15,189 bases of DNA from CALVGQ01 sp964369385 (GTDB lineage Bacteria > Bacillota_I > Bacilli_A > Erysipelotrichales > Erysipelotrichaceae). A program made the translations under genes and the position numbers. This document shows, piece by piece, positions 7,186 to 15,090 of this stretch. Positions within the stretch are counted from its first letter, which is position 1. Each line of letters starts with the position of its first letter. The notes below the pieces were generated by a model. The model was given only the letters and a program-made list of their open reading frames with translations, was not told the DNA's origin and searched no databases. The stretch lies in the NCBI GenBank assembly GCA_964369385.1, contig CAYJEY010000031.1, positions 1-15,189 on the forward strand. The letters are read 5' to 3'.

Positions 7186-8280
7186 CTATTTAGCGTATGC
7201 CATTACTTCTTCTTGCCAAAGTACTCCAATTTCAGCAACTGTTGCTTCCCAAGCTGCTTGGTCTACAATTGGTTGTGCATTCACATATTGATCCTCAGGA
7301 ATTCGTTTAGCTTCAACCTCTGCTGGTAACTCAACATCACGAATTGGTGTAGCATAACCAATTGCTAAATTGATTTGCCCTTCATCAGATAAAATATATT
7401 CTCTTGCAAGTGCTGCTGCATGAATATTTGGTGCATATTTATTAATTACAGTTGTATATCCACTTTGTGCTGCTCCATCAGTTGGAATTGTTACTTCAAA
7501 TGAAGCATTTGGATTATTACTTTCGATTTGATCACGATAATTTAACGCATTATAATCCCACAACAACATCACTTCAATTTCACCTTTTTCAAGACGTGCT
7601 AAACTTGCTTCTCCTAAATCAATTCTACCTTGTTCTGCAAGCTCTCTAAAGTAATCTAAACCTGGTTGAATATTCGTTTCATCTCCACCATTTGCCATTG
7701 CAGCACTTAATAAGATACATTGTCCAGATGTCCCTTTAACAACATCTCCTACTGTTACTTTATAATCACCTTCCAGAATTTCTTCAAATGATGTTGGTGC
7801 TTCATCTACTAAACTTGTATTTGTAATGATTGCCATTGTTCCATAATAAGCAATGATCCAATCCCCATCATCATCTTTAGCCCAATCAGGAATTTCATCC
7901 CAATATGATGTTTTATATTGTGCAGTTAATCCTTTTGACTCAGCTAAAGGACCAAATGATTGCCCTACATCTCCAATATCTTTTGTCCCATTTACTCCTT
8001 CTGCTTCAAATAACGCTAACTCTTCTGCTGAAGTCATATCTACATCATTTTGCGTAATTCCATAGATTTCTTCGATATCATCCCAAGTTCCAACCCAGTT
8101 TGCCCATGAATCTGGCATAGCAATTGAATTAATTACACCTTCTTCTTGTGCTTTTGTTGTAATTTCTTCTAATGATAGTGCATTTAAATCAACTACTTCT
8201 TCTTGTGCCTCAGATGTTGAACATCCACTTAATAAACTTACCGCAACTAATGCTACACCTAACAATTTCAAACTTTTCAT
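7186..8280 (-). CDS. ABC transporter solute-binding lipoprotein
   Basis: 364 aa. It has a lipoprotein signal peptide: MKSLK, a hydrophobic core and the lipobox LLSGC with Cys20 as the lipid-attachment site; a short Ser/Glu-rich linker follows. The mature domain is a family-1/PotD-AfuA type extracellular binding protein, with typical stretches AYYGTMAIITNTSLVDEAPT (about 144-163) and GYATPIRD (about 308-315), and is markedly acidic. It captures a small ligand outside the membrane for permeases 1 and 2. Family members bind polyamines, ferric iron, thiamine or phosphonates. The co-transcribed PHP hydrolase hints at an ester or organophosphorus ligand (inference). ATG start with AGGGAGA about nine bases upstream. 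It is the first gene of the operon. Confidence 0.9.
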   Translation of the reverse strand: MKSLKLLGVALVAVSLLSGCSTSEAQEEVVDLNALSLEEITTKAQEEGVINSIAMPDSWANWVGTWDDIEEIYGITQNDVDMTSAEELALFEAEGVNGTKDIGDVGQSFGPLAESKGLTAQYKTSYWDEIPDWAKDDDGDWIIAYYGTMAIITNTSLVDEAPTSFEEILEGDYKVTVGDVVKGTSGQCILLSAAMANGGDETNIQPGLDYFRELAEQGRIDLGEASLARLEKGEIEVMLLWDYNALNYRDQIESNNPNASFEVTIPTDGAAQSGYTTVINKYAPNIHAAALAREYILSDEGQINLAIGYATPIRDVELPAEVEAKRIPEDQYVNAQPIVDQAAWEATVAEIGVLWQEEVMAYAK

Positions 8281-8441
8281 TAAATTTTTCTCCCTGTATT
8301 TTGTTTACCAATATATATTACAAAAGTTTGATTTCACTTTTATCAACATTGAGTTAATTGTTTGTAAGGAAAAATAATAAATAATTCATCATTTATTTAC
8401 ATAAATTTCATAATTTAACATTTTCTTTACACTACACAGAA
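8281..8441 (-). promoter_or_regulatory. 5' region of the ABC-PHP operon
   Basis: This is a 160-base AT-rich leader between repeat copy C and the binding-protein start. A TTGATA hexamer (8341-8346) and a TG-preceded TAATAT (8315-8320) lie on the minus strand, but the spacer is 20 bases, so the promoter call is weak. No riboswitch-like paired structure was recognised by eye. Confidence 0.35.
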
Positions 8442-8474
8442 AAAAGCCAAGCGGGGGAAGGTTGCTTGGCTTTT
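8440..8474 (-). terminator. Terminator at the end of repeat copy C (LCP/flavoprotein operon)
   Basis: An 11-bp stem (8442-8452 with 8464-8474, AAAAGCCAAGC/GCTTGGCTTTT) encloses an 11-nt loop whose minus-strand form contains CCTTCCCCC. Six Ts lead out on the minus strand, and TTTTCTTTTA on the plus strand, so it could act in both directions. It is the best terminator of the three repeat copies. Confidence 0.8.
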
Positions 8475-8623
8475 CTTTTATTATTTATATATATTTATGA
8501 AAGGGATTTTGAAATTAAGAAATTATTTCTAGTAATACTTCTTGGTGTCACCTCTTCTTCCTGATAATAGAATACCAAGGTTCTTTGAAGTTTCTGTGTC
8601 CCTTATTTGAACTTTATGTGAAC
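8442..8623 (-). repeat. 3'-end-associated interspersed repeat, copy C
   Basis: This is a 182-bp copy located three bases after the TAG stop (8627-8629) of the flavoprotein gene. It has the same parts and orientation as copies A and B, 5 kb away from copy B. A short reading frame that is open in A and B is broken here by a TAG before the AGAAATAATTTCT segment, which argues against a conserved peptide. Otherwise it is close to copy B over its whole length. Confidence 0.87.
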
Positions 8624-8626
8624 TTA

Positions 8627-9979
8627 CTACTTTTTCGCTTGTGCTTTTTGAATTACTTTCTGATAAGGCATCACGACATACTCATTCATTTTTGATTTCA
8701 TATTTTTTTTCATCATATTTGAATTCATTAACCAGCCAATTAATGACATTTTTAAACGTGTCATTTTTTGCTTATGTGGTAAATCATCATATGTTCCATC
8801 TGTTTTATAGAATTCATGATCTGCTTTCATGATTCCTCCCATGACATACACTAAGTCACGGAAAATTTTTGATCCTCCCACCACAAAGAAGTTCTTAGAT
8901 ACGTGAGGCTTATTGATAAGTGCATAGTTAAGTGTATCATTCATTTGAATTAATGCTTGCTTAGGATTAACTTCATCACTTACTACCCCACACATATAAC
9001 AATGTCCCACCTGTGCTCTTGCTTCAATGATCATTTGCAGGTTGGATTCACTAGCATAGTGTCCACTTAGGATATATCCAATTGGCATATTCTTTGTGAG
9101 TGCACGATGTCCATTACAAAACTGGCGGTCATCATAGCATTTAAATCTTGCATCAGCATAATGGTTCTCAATCTCAAAGGCATACACAATCGCATCTGTC
9201 TTATGAATTTCATTACGTAAGAATTCATCAAAGCGATCTTTAAAAATACACATTCCACTTACTGAACACTGTAGGCAACCAATACACCCGCTATCTAAAC
9301 GTAACTCATGTAAATTAATTACGCGAACACGATGAGGAGAAATACGAATAAATTCCTCAATCATACTCGTTAAACTATCTTGACCAGGTTTTTGAGTAGT
9401 AAGAACGATAACCTCTTTTTCAAGTGTTTTATTTACCATCGTACAACTTGCTTTATATGGAGAAATTGGTTCTTTTTGGTATTGTGCTTTCTGCTGATAA
9501 AAGTCTTGTTCAATATCATACAATGCTTTATCAAAAAATTCCTCTAAATGTTTTGGTCCATCTTTTTTAATCAACTCATCCATATCTTGTGATAATCCAG
9601 GAATTACTTTTGCCTTTAAATCAAAAGCATTTTCTTCGATGTATTTGTGAGCTGTAACATCGTAGAAGTGCTTGGATGTGGAAATTTGAGTTGCAAATTT
9701 CCCTTCTAGACTAATTTTATTTTCTTTCATCAATTCAATAAAACGATGAAGTTGATAAGGCGCAATAAACGTATAAACAGGGTACACAAAAATAACTAAT
9801 TGGGCATTCTCTATAGCTTGTTTAACATCAGCCATATTCTTTTCAAACACTCTTATTTTTTGTCCTACATCAAAGTAAGTAAAATGATGTTGCGCATATA
9901 CCTTTTCTAGGTAATACGCACTATGAACTGTTACACTATTTTGGCCTTTGGGACTTCCATTAATTACAACGATTTGCAT
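8627..9979 (-). CDS. Double flavodoxin-like iron-sulfur flavoprotein / NAD(P)H-dependent oxidoreductase
   Basis: 450 aa with two flavodoxin-like domains in tandem. Domain 1 (about 1-150) begins MQIVVINGSPKGQNS, the FMN phosphate-binding loop of the NADPH-dependent FMN reductase superfamily, and has VYPVYTF (65-71). Domain 2 (about 187-350) begins EVIVLTTQKPGQDS and carries C232-x2-C235-x2-C238-x5-C244, the compact cysteine motif that binds a 4Fe-4S cluster in Isf-type flavoproteins. A basic C-terminal tail of about 90 residues (360-450) has amphipathic Met/Lys-rich segments. It is a cytosolic electron-transfer or reductase protein; the physiological substrate is unknown. The start is ATG with a strong AGGAGGT. 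It lies 40 bases after the LCP gene and is probably in the same transcript, ending at repeat C. Confidence 0.85.
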   Translation of the reverse strand: MQIVVINGSPKGQNSVTVHSAYYLEKVYAQHHFTYFDVGQKIRVFEKNMADVKQAIENAQLVIFVYPVYTFIAPYQLHRFIELMKENKISLEGKFATQISTSKHFYDVTAHKYIEENAFDLKAKVIPGLSQDMDELIKKDGPKHLEEFFDKALYDIEQDFYQQKAQYQKEPISPYKASCTMVNKTLEKEVIVLTTQKPGQDSLTSMIEEFIRISPHRVRVINLHELRLDSGCIGCLQCSVSGMCIFKDRFDEFLRNEIHKTDAIVYAFEIENHYADARFKCYDDRQFCNGHRALTKNMPIGYILSGHYASESNLQMIIEARAQVGHCYMCGVVSDEVNPKQALIQMNDTLNYALINKPHVSKNFFVVGGSKIFRDLVYVMGGIMKADHEFYKTDGTYDDLPHKQKMTRLKMSLIGWLMNSNMMKKNMKSKMNEYVVMPYQKVIQKAQAKK

Positions 9980-10019
9980 ATGTACCTCCTGTTAAAAACA
10001 TATTTATTTTAACACGAAA

Positions 10020-11978
10020 TTAAAATCCTGCCAAATCAGTAATTATTGGAATTGTCGTTGTTTGTGTCATAGTTTCTGTTGTCGCTTCTGAAGAGGTAGT
10101 TTGTGTAGTTGAAGTGATTGATGACTCGCTTGAATTCGTTGTGGATTGACTTGTCCCTGTCTCGCTTTGTATCGGCACATACTGGTGCATAATCACATCA
10201 ATTGTGATTAGTGCAACATCACTTACAACAACACCCTCTGCTACACTTTGTGCTAAGACATATCCTTCTGGGAGTTCTACATGATAGCTCGTTCCACTTG
10301 AAATTGGATTAACAGTGACTTGTATGTTGTGTTCACTTGCCCAACTCATCACTTCACTCATGTTTAATCCCACAAAATTTAAAACACGATCTGGAATATC
10401 CGAGGGAATTCTTGTCTCGCTGTATTCTTGTGCAATAAGTTCTTTACTTGTATGCCACCAGTTTACACTGAAACGCATTGATGTATCTAATTCACTTTGA
10501 AGTTGATTTGATGTGGCTTCATTTAAAATTTGAGTAGCATCTGTGATTGCTCCTTCAAATAATCTTGCAATCGACAACGCTAAATTTGAGTTCTCATACC
10601 ATTTCATTCGATAATACCCAGAAAGCGTATCGCTACGTATCAGTAGAAGATGTTGAATGGGTGTGATTGTCCTTTGTGATTTGTGTAAAAGGTCTTCATA
10701 TAAGAGGATAATCTCCTCCATGCCCATGTTCATCACGACGTGTCCTTCCACTGCATCCAATACATCAAGCAATGTAGCTGGGTCATGGATACTTAAGAGC
10801 TTATTAAAAATGGCCATAATGACTTCTTGTTGGTTTTGCTGGCGTTGTGTATCTCCTGTAGCATAGAGCTTTCGCTCTCTTGCAAAGGCAAGGGCTTGCT
10901 CCCCGTTTAATACAACTTGATCACCCGAGGGAATATAAACAGTGTAATGCCCACGCTCATCATCTGCATTTTGTCCGACAAACTCATAAGGATTGCTGAC
11001 CACAATTCCATCAATCGCATCAACTAGTTCTACTACACCTTCAAAATTGATTTCTACATAGAAGTCAAACTCTTGATCAAGCAATTGTTCCACGGTATCT
11101 AGTGTACACTCACTACCATAGGCACGAGTGTGGGCAATTTTATCAGATGCACCATTACCACAGGCGAAAGGTACGTAACTATCTCTTGGTACAGACAACA
11201 TCACTACTTCTAAACTTACTGGATTATAGGTTAGCGCTAGTATTGCATCTGCTAATACTCCCCCAGTATTCCCTATACCACCATCTACGCCTACTACTAA
11301 TACAGAAAAAGGCTCATTGAGCACATCAATATTACTACTTTCCATTTGAGTTGTCTCAATTATTCGCTCGTGAGAATGAATGATTTGTGTTTCAGCTAGG
11401 AATGCTTCATACTCTTCATTGTAGTTGTATAAACTTTGATAGTTATTCACAATTGCAATGGCATCTACCTCTTTGCTCAGTAAGGCATTTAATTTTTCTA
11501 CATCACTTTCATACTCCAGTAATGTTACTTGGACACCATTTGCTTCAAGCTGTTCAACTGCCATTTGATAACCTACTACATCTTCATGATTTTTTGATAT
11601 CCCCACTGTTTTTCCTTCCAATTGACTCATCTCTTGAATTTCATCACCCACAACAACAAAGGCAACTTCTACATCCGTTTGAAATGTTTCAACACTTACT
11701 TGGTTTTGAACGTGTTGTATTCGCAACAAAATTCCACTAATCACAAACACAAAGCCTATACTTGCCAGTAAAACCATCCACATCATGGAATATCGCTGTC
11801 TTATTATTTGTCGGTAAATAAACAAATGAAGGAGGACCACTAAGCCACTGACAATCCCACAAATCCATAAATAGCGCTCATCTAAAATGGTTTGGTATTG
11901 CTTTAAATTATTAATGATATATAAGACAGCTACATTGAATACGATTACTGTTATCCCTATTATTTTAGTATTTCTCAT
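10020..11978 (-). CDS. LytR-CpsA-Psr (LCP) family protein with binding-protein-like and PASTA domains
   Basis: 652 aa. Three membrane helices (about 7-24, 37-55, 66-84) put the rest outside the cell. Residues 100-200 look like a small solute-binding-type accessory domain (VEVAFVVVGDEI, LEGKTVGI, EVDAIAIVN). Residues 224-395 are the LCP catalytic domain, with ADAILAL (D243), SVPRDSYV (R265, D266), DKIAHTRAYG (K280) and FARERK then GDTQRQQNQQEV. Residues 530-597 match a PASTA repeat (FVGLNMSEVMSWASEHNI then LPEGYVLAQSV). A Ser/Thr-rich tail runs from 605 to 642. LCP enzymes transfer undecaprenyl-linked glycopolymers to peptidoglycan, and PASTA repeats bind the wall or muropeptides. ATG start; its SD AAGGAGGA overlaps the stop of the upstream gene, so translation is probably coupled. 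Confidence 0.92.
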   Translation of the reverse strand: MRNTKIIGITVIVFNVAVLYIINNLKQYQTILDERYLWICGIVSGLVVLLHLFIYRQIIRQRYSMMWMVLLASIGFVFVISGILLRIQHVQNQVSVETFQTDVEVAFVVVGDEIQEMSQLEGKTVGISKNHEDVVGYQMAVEQLEANGVQVTLLEYESDVEKLNALLSKEVDAIAIVNNYQSLYNYNEEYEAFLAETQIIHSHERIIETTQMESSNIDVLNEPFSVLVVGVDGGIGNTGGVLADAILALTYNPVSLEVVMLSVPRDSYVPFACGNGASDKIAHTRAYGSECTLDTVEQLLDQEFDFYVEINFEGVVELVDAIDGIVVSNPYEFVGQNADDERGHYTVYIPSGDQVVLNGEQALAFARERKLYATGDTQRQQNQQEVIMAIFNKLLSIHDPATLLDVLDAVEGHVVMNMGMEEIILLYEDLLHKSQRTITPIQHLLLIRSDTLSGYYRMKWYENSNLALSIARLFEGAITDATQILNEATSNQLQSELDTSMRFSVNWWHTSKELIAQEYSETRIPSDIPDRVLNFVGLNMSEVMSWASEHNIQVTVNPISSGTSYHVELPEGYVLAQSVAEGVVVSDVALITIDVIMHQYVPIQSETGTSQSTTNSSESSITSTTQTTSSEATTETMTQTTTIPIITDLAGF

Positions 11979-11987
11979 CGTTCCTCC

Positions 11988-12626
11988 TTAATCAAAGTGA
12001 TCATAGTACTCGGCAATTTCAAAGCGTCCACGATGATCAATCACGGTAAAATAACCCACTGTTTGAAACGGACTTGCATCCATTAGTTTTGTCTTATCAT
12101 ATTGCCAATAAGCTTCAACATAGTATGCTGGATATTCATCGCCATCCAGTGTTGTGAATGTATTGGCTTCAACTGCACCACTCACTTCGATACTAACGAC
12201 TTCCAATAACTCTTCTTGTGTATAAGTTTGAATTAATTCATCAAGATGTGCATAAAATGTATCACGTGCTTGATATTGGAAACTTACATAAGAAGGCCCA
12301 TAAATGTACGTTTGTCCCCCTACTTCATAATTTCCAATTTTATTTGTCCATGTATAGAAGTCTGCAACATAAGATTTTACAACGAGCTCACTAATTTCAA
12401 AAGCATCCTCACTTAGCAGTGCTACACTAAGCTCTTTGTATAATTCTTGTTGCAGAACTGTAGGATTATTGGCATGCTCATACACATCATTGCCACTTTG
12501 CTGTTTTTCTAATTCTGGAATTTGACTCTTTGACTTTAAACTTGTAATTGCATGTATCGATAATATGGCAACACTAAACAATGTAAGTAGTATTAATCCA
12601 ATTCTTAATTTTTTTATTTCATTCAT
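11988..12626 (-). CDS. Membrane-anchored extracytoplasmic protein, function unknown
   Basis: 212 aa. An N-terminal signal-anchor helix (about 8-29) is followed by a Lys/Gln/Glu-rich linker and then a soluble domain (about 55-212). The domain is rich in aromatic residues: YVADFYTWTNKIGNYEVGG (86-104), a YIYGPSYVSFQY stretch, and EAYWQYD. The fold may be NTF2-like (helix then a curved sheet), but this is a guess and I do not recognise the family. It is the first gene of the operon with the LCP gene: its TAA stop (11988-11990) overlaps the LCP SD, with nine bases before the LCP ATG. This implies equal production and perhaps partnership at the outer membrane face in wall glycopolymer attachment (inference). 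ATG start with AGAGGTG upstream. Confidence 0.82.
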   Translation of the reverse strand: MNEIKKLRIGLILLTLFSVAILSIHAITSLKSKSQIPELEKQQSGNDVYEHANNPTVLQQELYKELSVALLSEDAFEISELVVKSYVADFYTWTNKIGNYEVGGQTYIYGPSYVSFQYQARDTFYAHLDELIQTYTQEELLEVVSIEVSGAVEANTFTTLDGDEYPAYYVEAYWQYDKTKLMDASPFQTVGYFTVIDHRGRFEIAEYYDHFD

Positions 12627-12660
12627 GTATTACACCTCTATGATTAATCTATCCCACCGC

Positions 12661-12682
12661 TTTATAAATATGCATAAAAGCA
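12661..12682 (-). promoter_or_regulatory. Possible -10 region of the LCP operon promoter
   Basis: On the minus strand, TATAAA (12661-12666) lies about 20 bases before the SD of the 212-aa gene. Only a poor TTTCAA hexamer sits upstream at a usable distance, so the assignment is weak. Confidence 0.3.
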
Positions 12683-12740
12683 TTGAAATCTCGGTGTTAT
12701 TTGTAAAAAAACATGAAGTAATCTTCCTGTGGCTTAATCT

Positions 12741-12788
12741 AAATAACAATTATTTCAACACATTTAGTACACATTTCTGTGATATGAT
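12741..12788 (+). promoter_or_regulatory. Extended -10 promoter of the GH9 gene, with an upstream palindrome
   Basis: TGATATGAT at 12780-12788 is an extended -10 element (TGn then TATGAT, 5 of 6 to consensus); no good -35 is present. It lies about 27 bases before the ATG and gives a very short leader containing only the SD AAAGGAG (12803-12809). A perfect palindrome AAATAA-CAA-TTATTT (12741-12755) lies just upstream, within the 189-bp divergent intergenic region, and could be an operator or simply AT-rich sequence. Confidence 0.5.
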
Positions 12789-12815
12789 TATTCAATACGA
12801 TTAAAGGAGTAAACT

Positions 12816-15053
12816 ATGCGCAACAGAAAAAAACCACGTACATTAAGAATGTTTATTGCTCTTCTATTATGCGGAGCACTCATATATATTGGATACAACA
12901 CACTTCTCAAAACCACACCTGATGAAGTTGAGGAAACAGTACCGCCAGATTCAACAACAACAGAAGAAACAACTCCCTCACCTACACCAGAATCTGAAGT
13001 AACAATTTCTGTAATGGCTCCCCTTAGTGTTGATGCCTTTGTGAGTCAATGGCATTTTGCTAGTTTACATGGTGTAGACACAATGCAAAATGAAGCAAGT
13101 CAATTTAATATTAATGTGGAGGCAGGACAAACTCAGGTAGATGAAATCGCCATCTATCATGAATCTCTTCCAATGGTTCAAGGTGTAACTTATCATTTGA
13201 GTTTCGATGTTACATCATCTATTGATCGTACAATTGAAGTCTTTTATCGCAACAATGATACAGGTGAATATCTACTAAAAGAAACAATTGAAGTTTCACC
13301 TACTGCAAAACATGTCACATACGACATTCCAGCTAATCTTGCGACGACTTTCAATGCATCACTTGGCTTTCATGTCGGTGGTACATTTGAAACAAGTCAT
13401 GATATTCAAATCGCGAGTTTAAAATTATCAGAATCCAGTGATATACAAGATTCGCTCAACATCAAAGTAAACCATTTAGGATATGAGCCCACTGCTCAAA
13501 AAAGGGCAATCTTCCCTTATGAACAAGGAGATACATTTTATGTCATCGATACGCAGACAAATCAAGTTGTCTATACTGGTGCCATCGTTGGAGAACGAGG
13601 TAATGGAAGTACTGGGGAAACCAACTTTTATGGAGACTTTACTGACCTAACTACACCGGGAACTTATCGTGTTGTTTCACAACTCTTTGGGGAATCTCAT
13701 GAATTTGAAATCAAAGAAGGTGTTTACCAAGAAGTATTGGATGCCTCAATAAAAATGTTATATCTACAAAGAAGTGGTGAAACACTACTTGAGGAACATG
13801 CAGGAATTTATGCGCACGATGCCTCTCATACGACTACATCCCTCATCTTTGGAAATGATGTTCCAGTGGATACAAGCGGTGGATGGTATGATGCAGGTGA
13901 TTATGGACGCTACACCGTAACAGGAGTAAAAGCTGTGATGGATGTCTTGATTGCTTATCATAATAATCCAGAAGTATTCAGCGATACATTAAACATCCCT
14001 GAAAGCAATAATGGGATTGCAGATGTTTTAGATGAAGCCCGTTTTCAACTCGAATGGCTACTTAAAATGCAAAATGGTCATGGTGGTGTTTACACACAAG
14101 TAAATACACCTCAATTTCCAGGCTACATTATGCCCGATGAAGACTTGCAAAATGTATATATCATGAGCGAATCATCAACTGCAACTGGCGCATTCGTTGC
14201 TGCAACAGCACTTGGATCAATCATTTATGAGGAAATAGATCCTGAATTTTCACAAACACTACTCAATGCATCTGTTAAGTCATGGAACTATCTTCAATCC
14301 ATTGGTTATATTCAATATAATCCACCTGAGGGCTATTCTGCGGGGCACTATCGTGATACTAATGACCAAGACGAGCGCTTTAGTGCAGCATCATTTCTCT
14401 ATGCAGCAACAGGTGAATCACAATACTTAGATAGTGCCATTGCACTCTATAATGCAAATATTGATCACTTCGATCACTTGGATTGGAAAAACATCAGTCT
14501 TTATGGTATGTATGGTTTACTTGAAATGAGTGAACTCCCATCTAATAATCAAGACTTTGATTTTACGCTATCGCAACACTTTATCAACATCGCGGAAGGG
14601 ATAGTCAATGCTTCAATGTATGATGGTTATTTTGTATCACTTGGTGGTTTCTATGTTTGGGGAAGTAATTCTTACATCACCAACAACGCTATCGTTCTTC
14701 TTCTTGCTGATCAAATTCAAGAAAATATCAACTATACGACAATAGCTGGAGAACATCTCAATTATATTTTAGGAAAAAATGCATTAGATATTTGTTACGT
14801 AACAGGATTTGGTCACAATTCCCCTGAAAATATTCATCATCGTATTTCAGTAGCCGCAGGCACTGCAATACCAGGTGCCCTTGTAGGTGGTCCAAACTTC
14901 TCTCGAGATGACCCGACAGCGCAAGCACTGATACCTGAGGGAACACCTCATGCGCTATCTTATGTAGATCATGTAGAAAGTTATTCGACAAATGAGGTAA
15001 CGATTTATTGGAACTCTGCACTCACTTCTTTAATTAGCTTTATTCATCCTTAA
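12816..15053 (+). CDS. Membrane-anchored glycoside hydrolase family 9 protein (endoglucanase-like)
   Basis: 745 aa. A basic N-terminus (MRNRKKPR) and a hydrophobic helix (about 11-31) are followed by a Thr/Pro/Glu linker (32-62). Residues 63-205 form a beta-sandwich resembling a CBM4/CBM9 carbohydrate-binding module. Residues 214-299 are the Ig-like domain found before the catalytic domain of CelD-type GH9 enzymes (LNIKVNHLGYEP). The catalytic barrel runs from about 303 to 742 and has DAGDYGRY with D359 and D362, the HHR motif (674-676), GGPN (691-694) and the catalytic acid E727 in the STNEVTI motif. All key residues are intact. No dockerin is seen, and no lipobox, so it is probably tethered by the helix outside the cell. 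GH9 enzymes cleave beta-1,4-glucans; a few relatives act on glucosaminides. It is transcribed alone, divergent from the LCP operon. Confidence 0.93.
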   Translation: MRNRKKPRTLRMFIALLLCGALIYIGYNTLLKTTPDEVEETVPPDSTTTEETTPSPTPESEVTISVMAPLSVDAFVSQWHFASLHGVDTMQNEASQFNINVEAGQTQVDEIAIYHESLPMVQGVTYHLSFDVTSSIDRTIEVFYRNNDTGEYLLKETIEVSPTAKHVTYDIPANLATTFNASLGFHVGGTFETSHDIQIASLKLSESSDIQDSLNIKVNHLGYEPTAQKRAIFPYEQGDTFYVIDTQTNQVVYTGAIVGERGNGSTGETNFYGDFTDLTTPGTYRVVSQLFGESHEFEIKEGVYQEVLDASIKMLYLQRSGETLLEEHAGIYAHDASHTTTSLIFGNDVPVDTSGGWYDAGDYGRYTVTGVKAVMDVLIAYHNNPEVFSDTLNIPESNNGIADVLDEARFQLEWLLKMQNGHGGVYTQVNTPQFPGYIMPDEDLQNVYIMSESSTATGAFVAATALGSIIYEEIDPEFSQTLLNASVKSWNYLQSIGYIQYNPPEGYSAGHYRDTNDQDERFSAASFLYAATGESQYLDSAIALYNANIDHFDHLDWKNISLYGMYGLLEMSELPSNNQDFDFTLSQHFINIAEGIVNASMYDGYFVSLGGFYVWGSNSYITNNAIVLLLADQIQENINYTTIAGEHLNYILGKNALDICYVTGFGHNSPENIHHRISVAAGTAIPGALVGGPNFSRDDPTAQALIPEGTPHALSYVDHVESYSTNEVTIYWNSALTSLISFIHP

Positions 15054-15056
15054 ATC

Positions 15057-15090
15057 AGTAGTAGCACTTAAATCGTGCTACTACTTTTTT
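15057..15090 (+). terminator. Rho-independent terminator of the GH9 gene
   Basis: A perfect 11-bp stem (AGTAGTAGCAC, 15057-15067, with GTGCTACTACT, 15075-15085) closes a 7-nt loop and is followed by a T-run to 15090. It starts three bases after the GH9 stop codon. Confidence 0.93.

Noticed and set aside
8281..8441. Riboswitch ahead of the ABC operon
   Set aside because: The leader is almost entirely A/T with no GC-paired stems or recognisable conserved motifs.
2308..8623. Repeats as integron attC sites
   Set aside because: Position after stop codons resembles attC, but the ends lack the paired RYYYAAC/GTTRRRY core sites and no integrase gene is seen. The only strong inverted arms are those of the terminal hairpin.
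9991..10013. A/T-only hairpin (GTTAAAA/TTTTAAC) between the LCP and flavoprotein genes as a terminator
   Set aside because: Seven almost purely A-T pairs next to the flavoprotein SD are too weak; the 40-base gap is better read as within one operon.
10315..11740. Several plus-strand frames opposite the LCP gene
   Set aside because: They have no ribosome sites and lie antisense to a gene with clear domain motifs.
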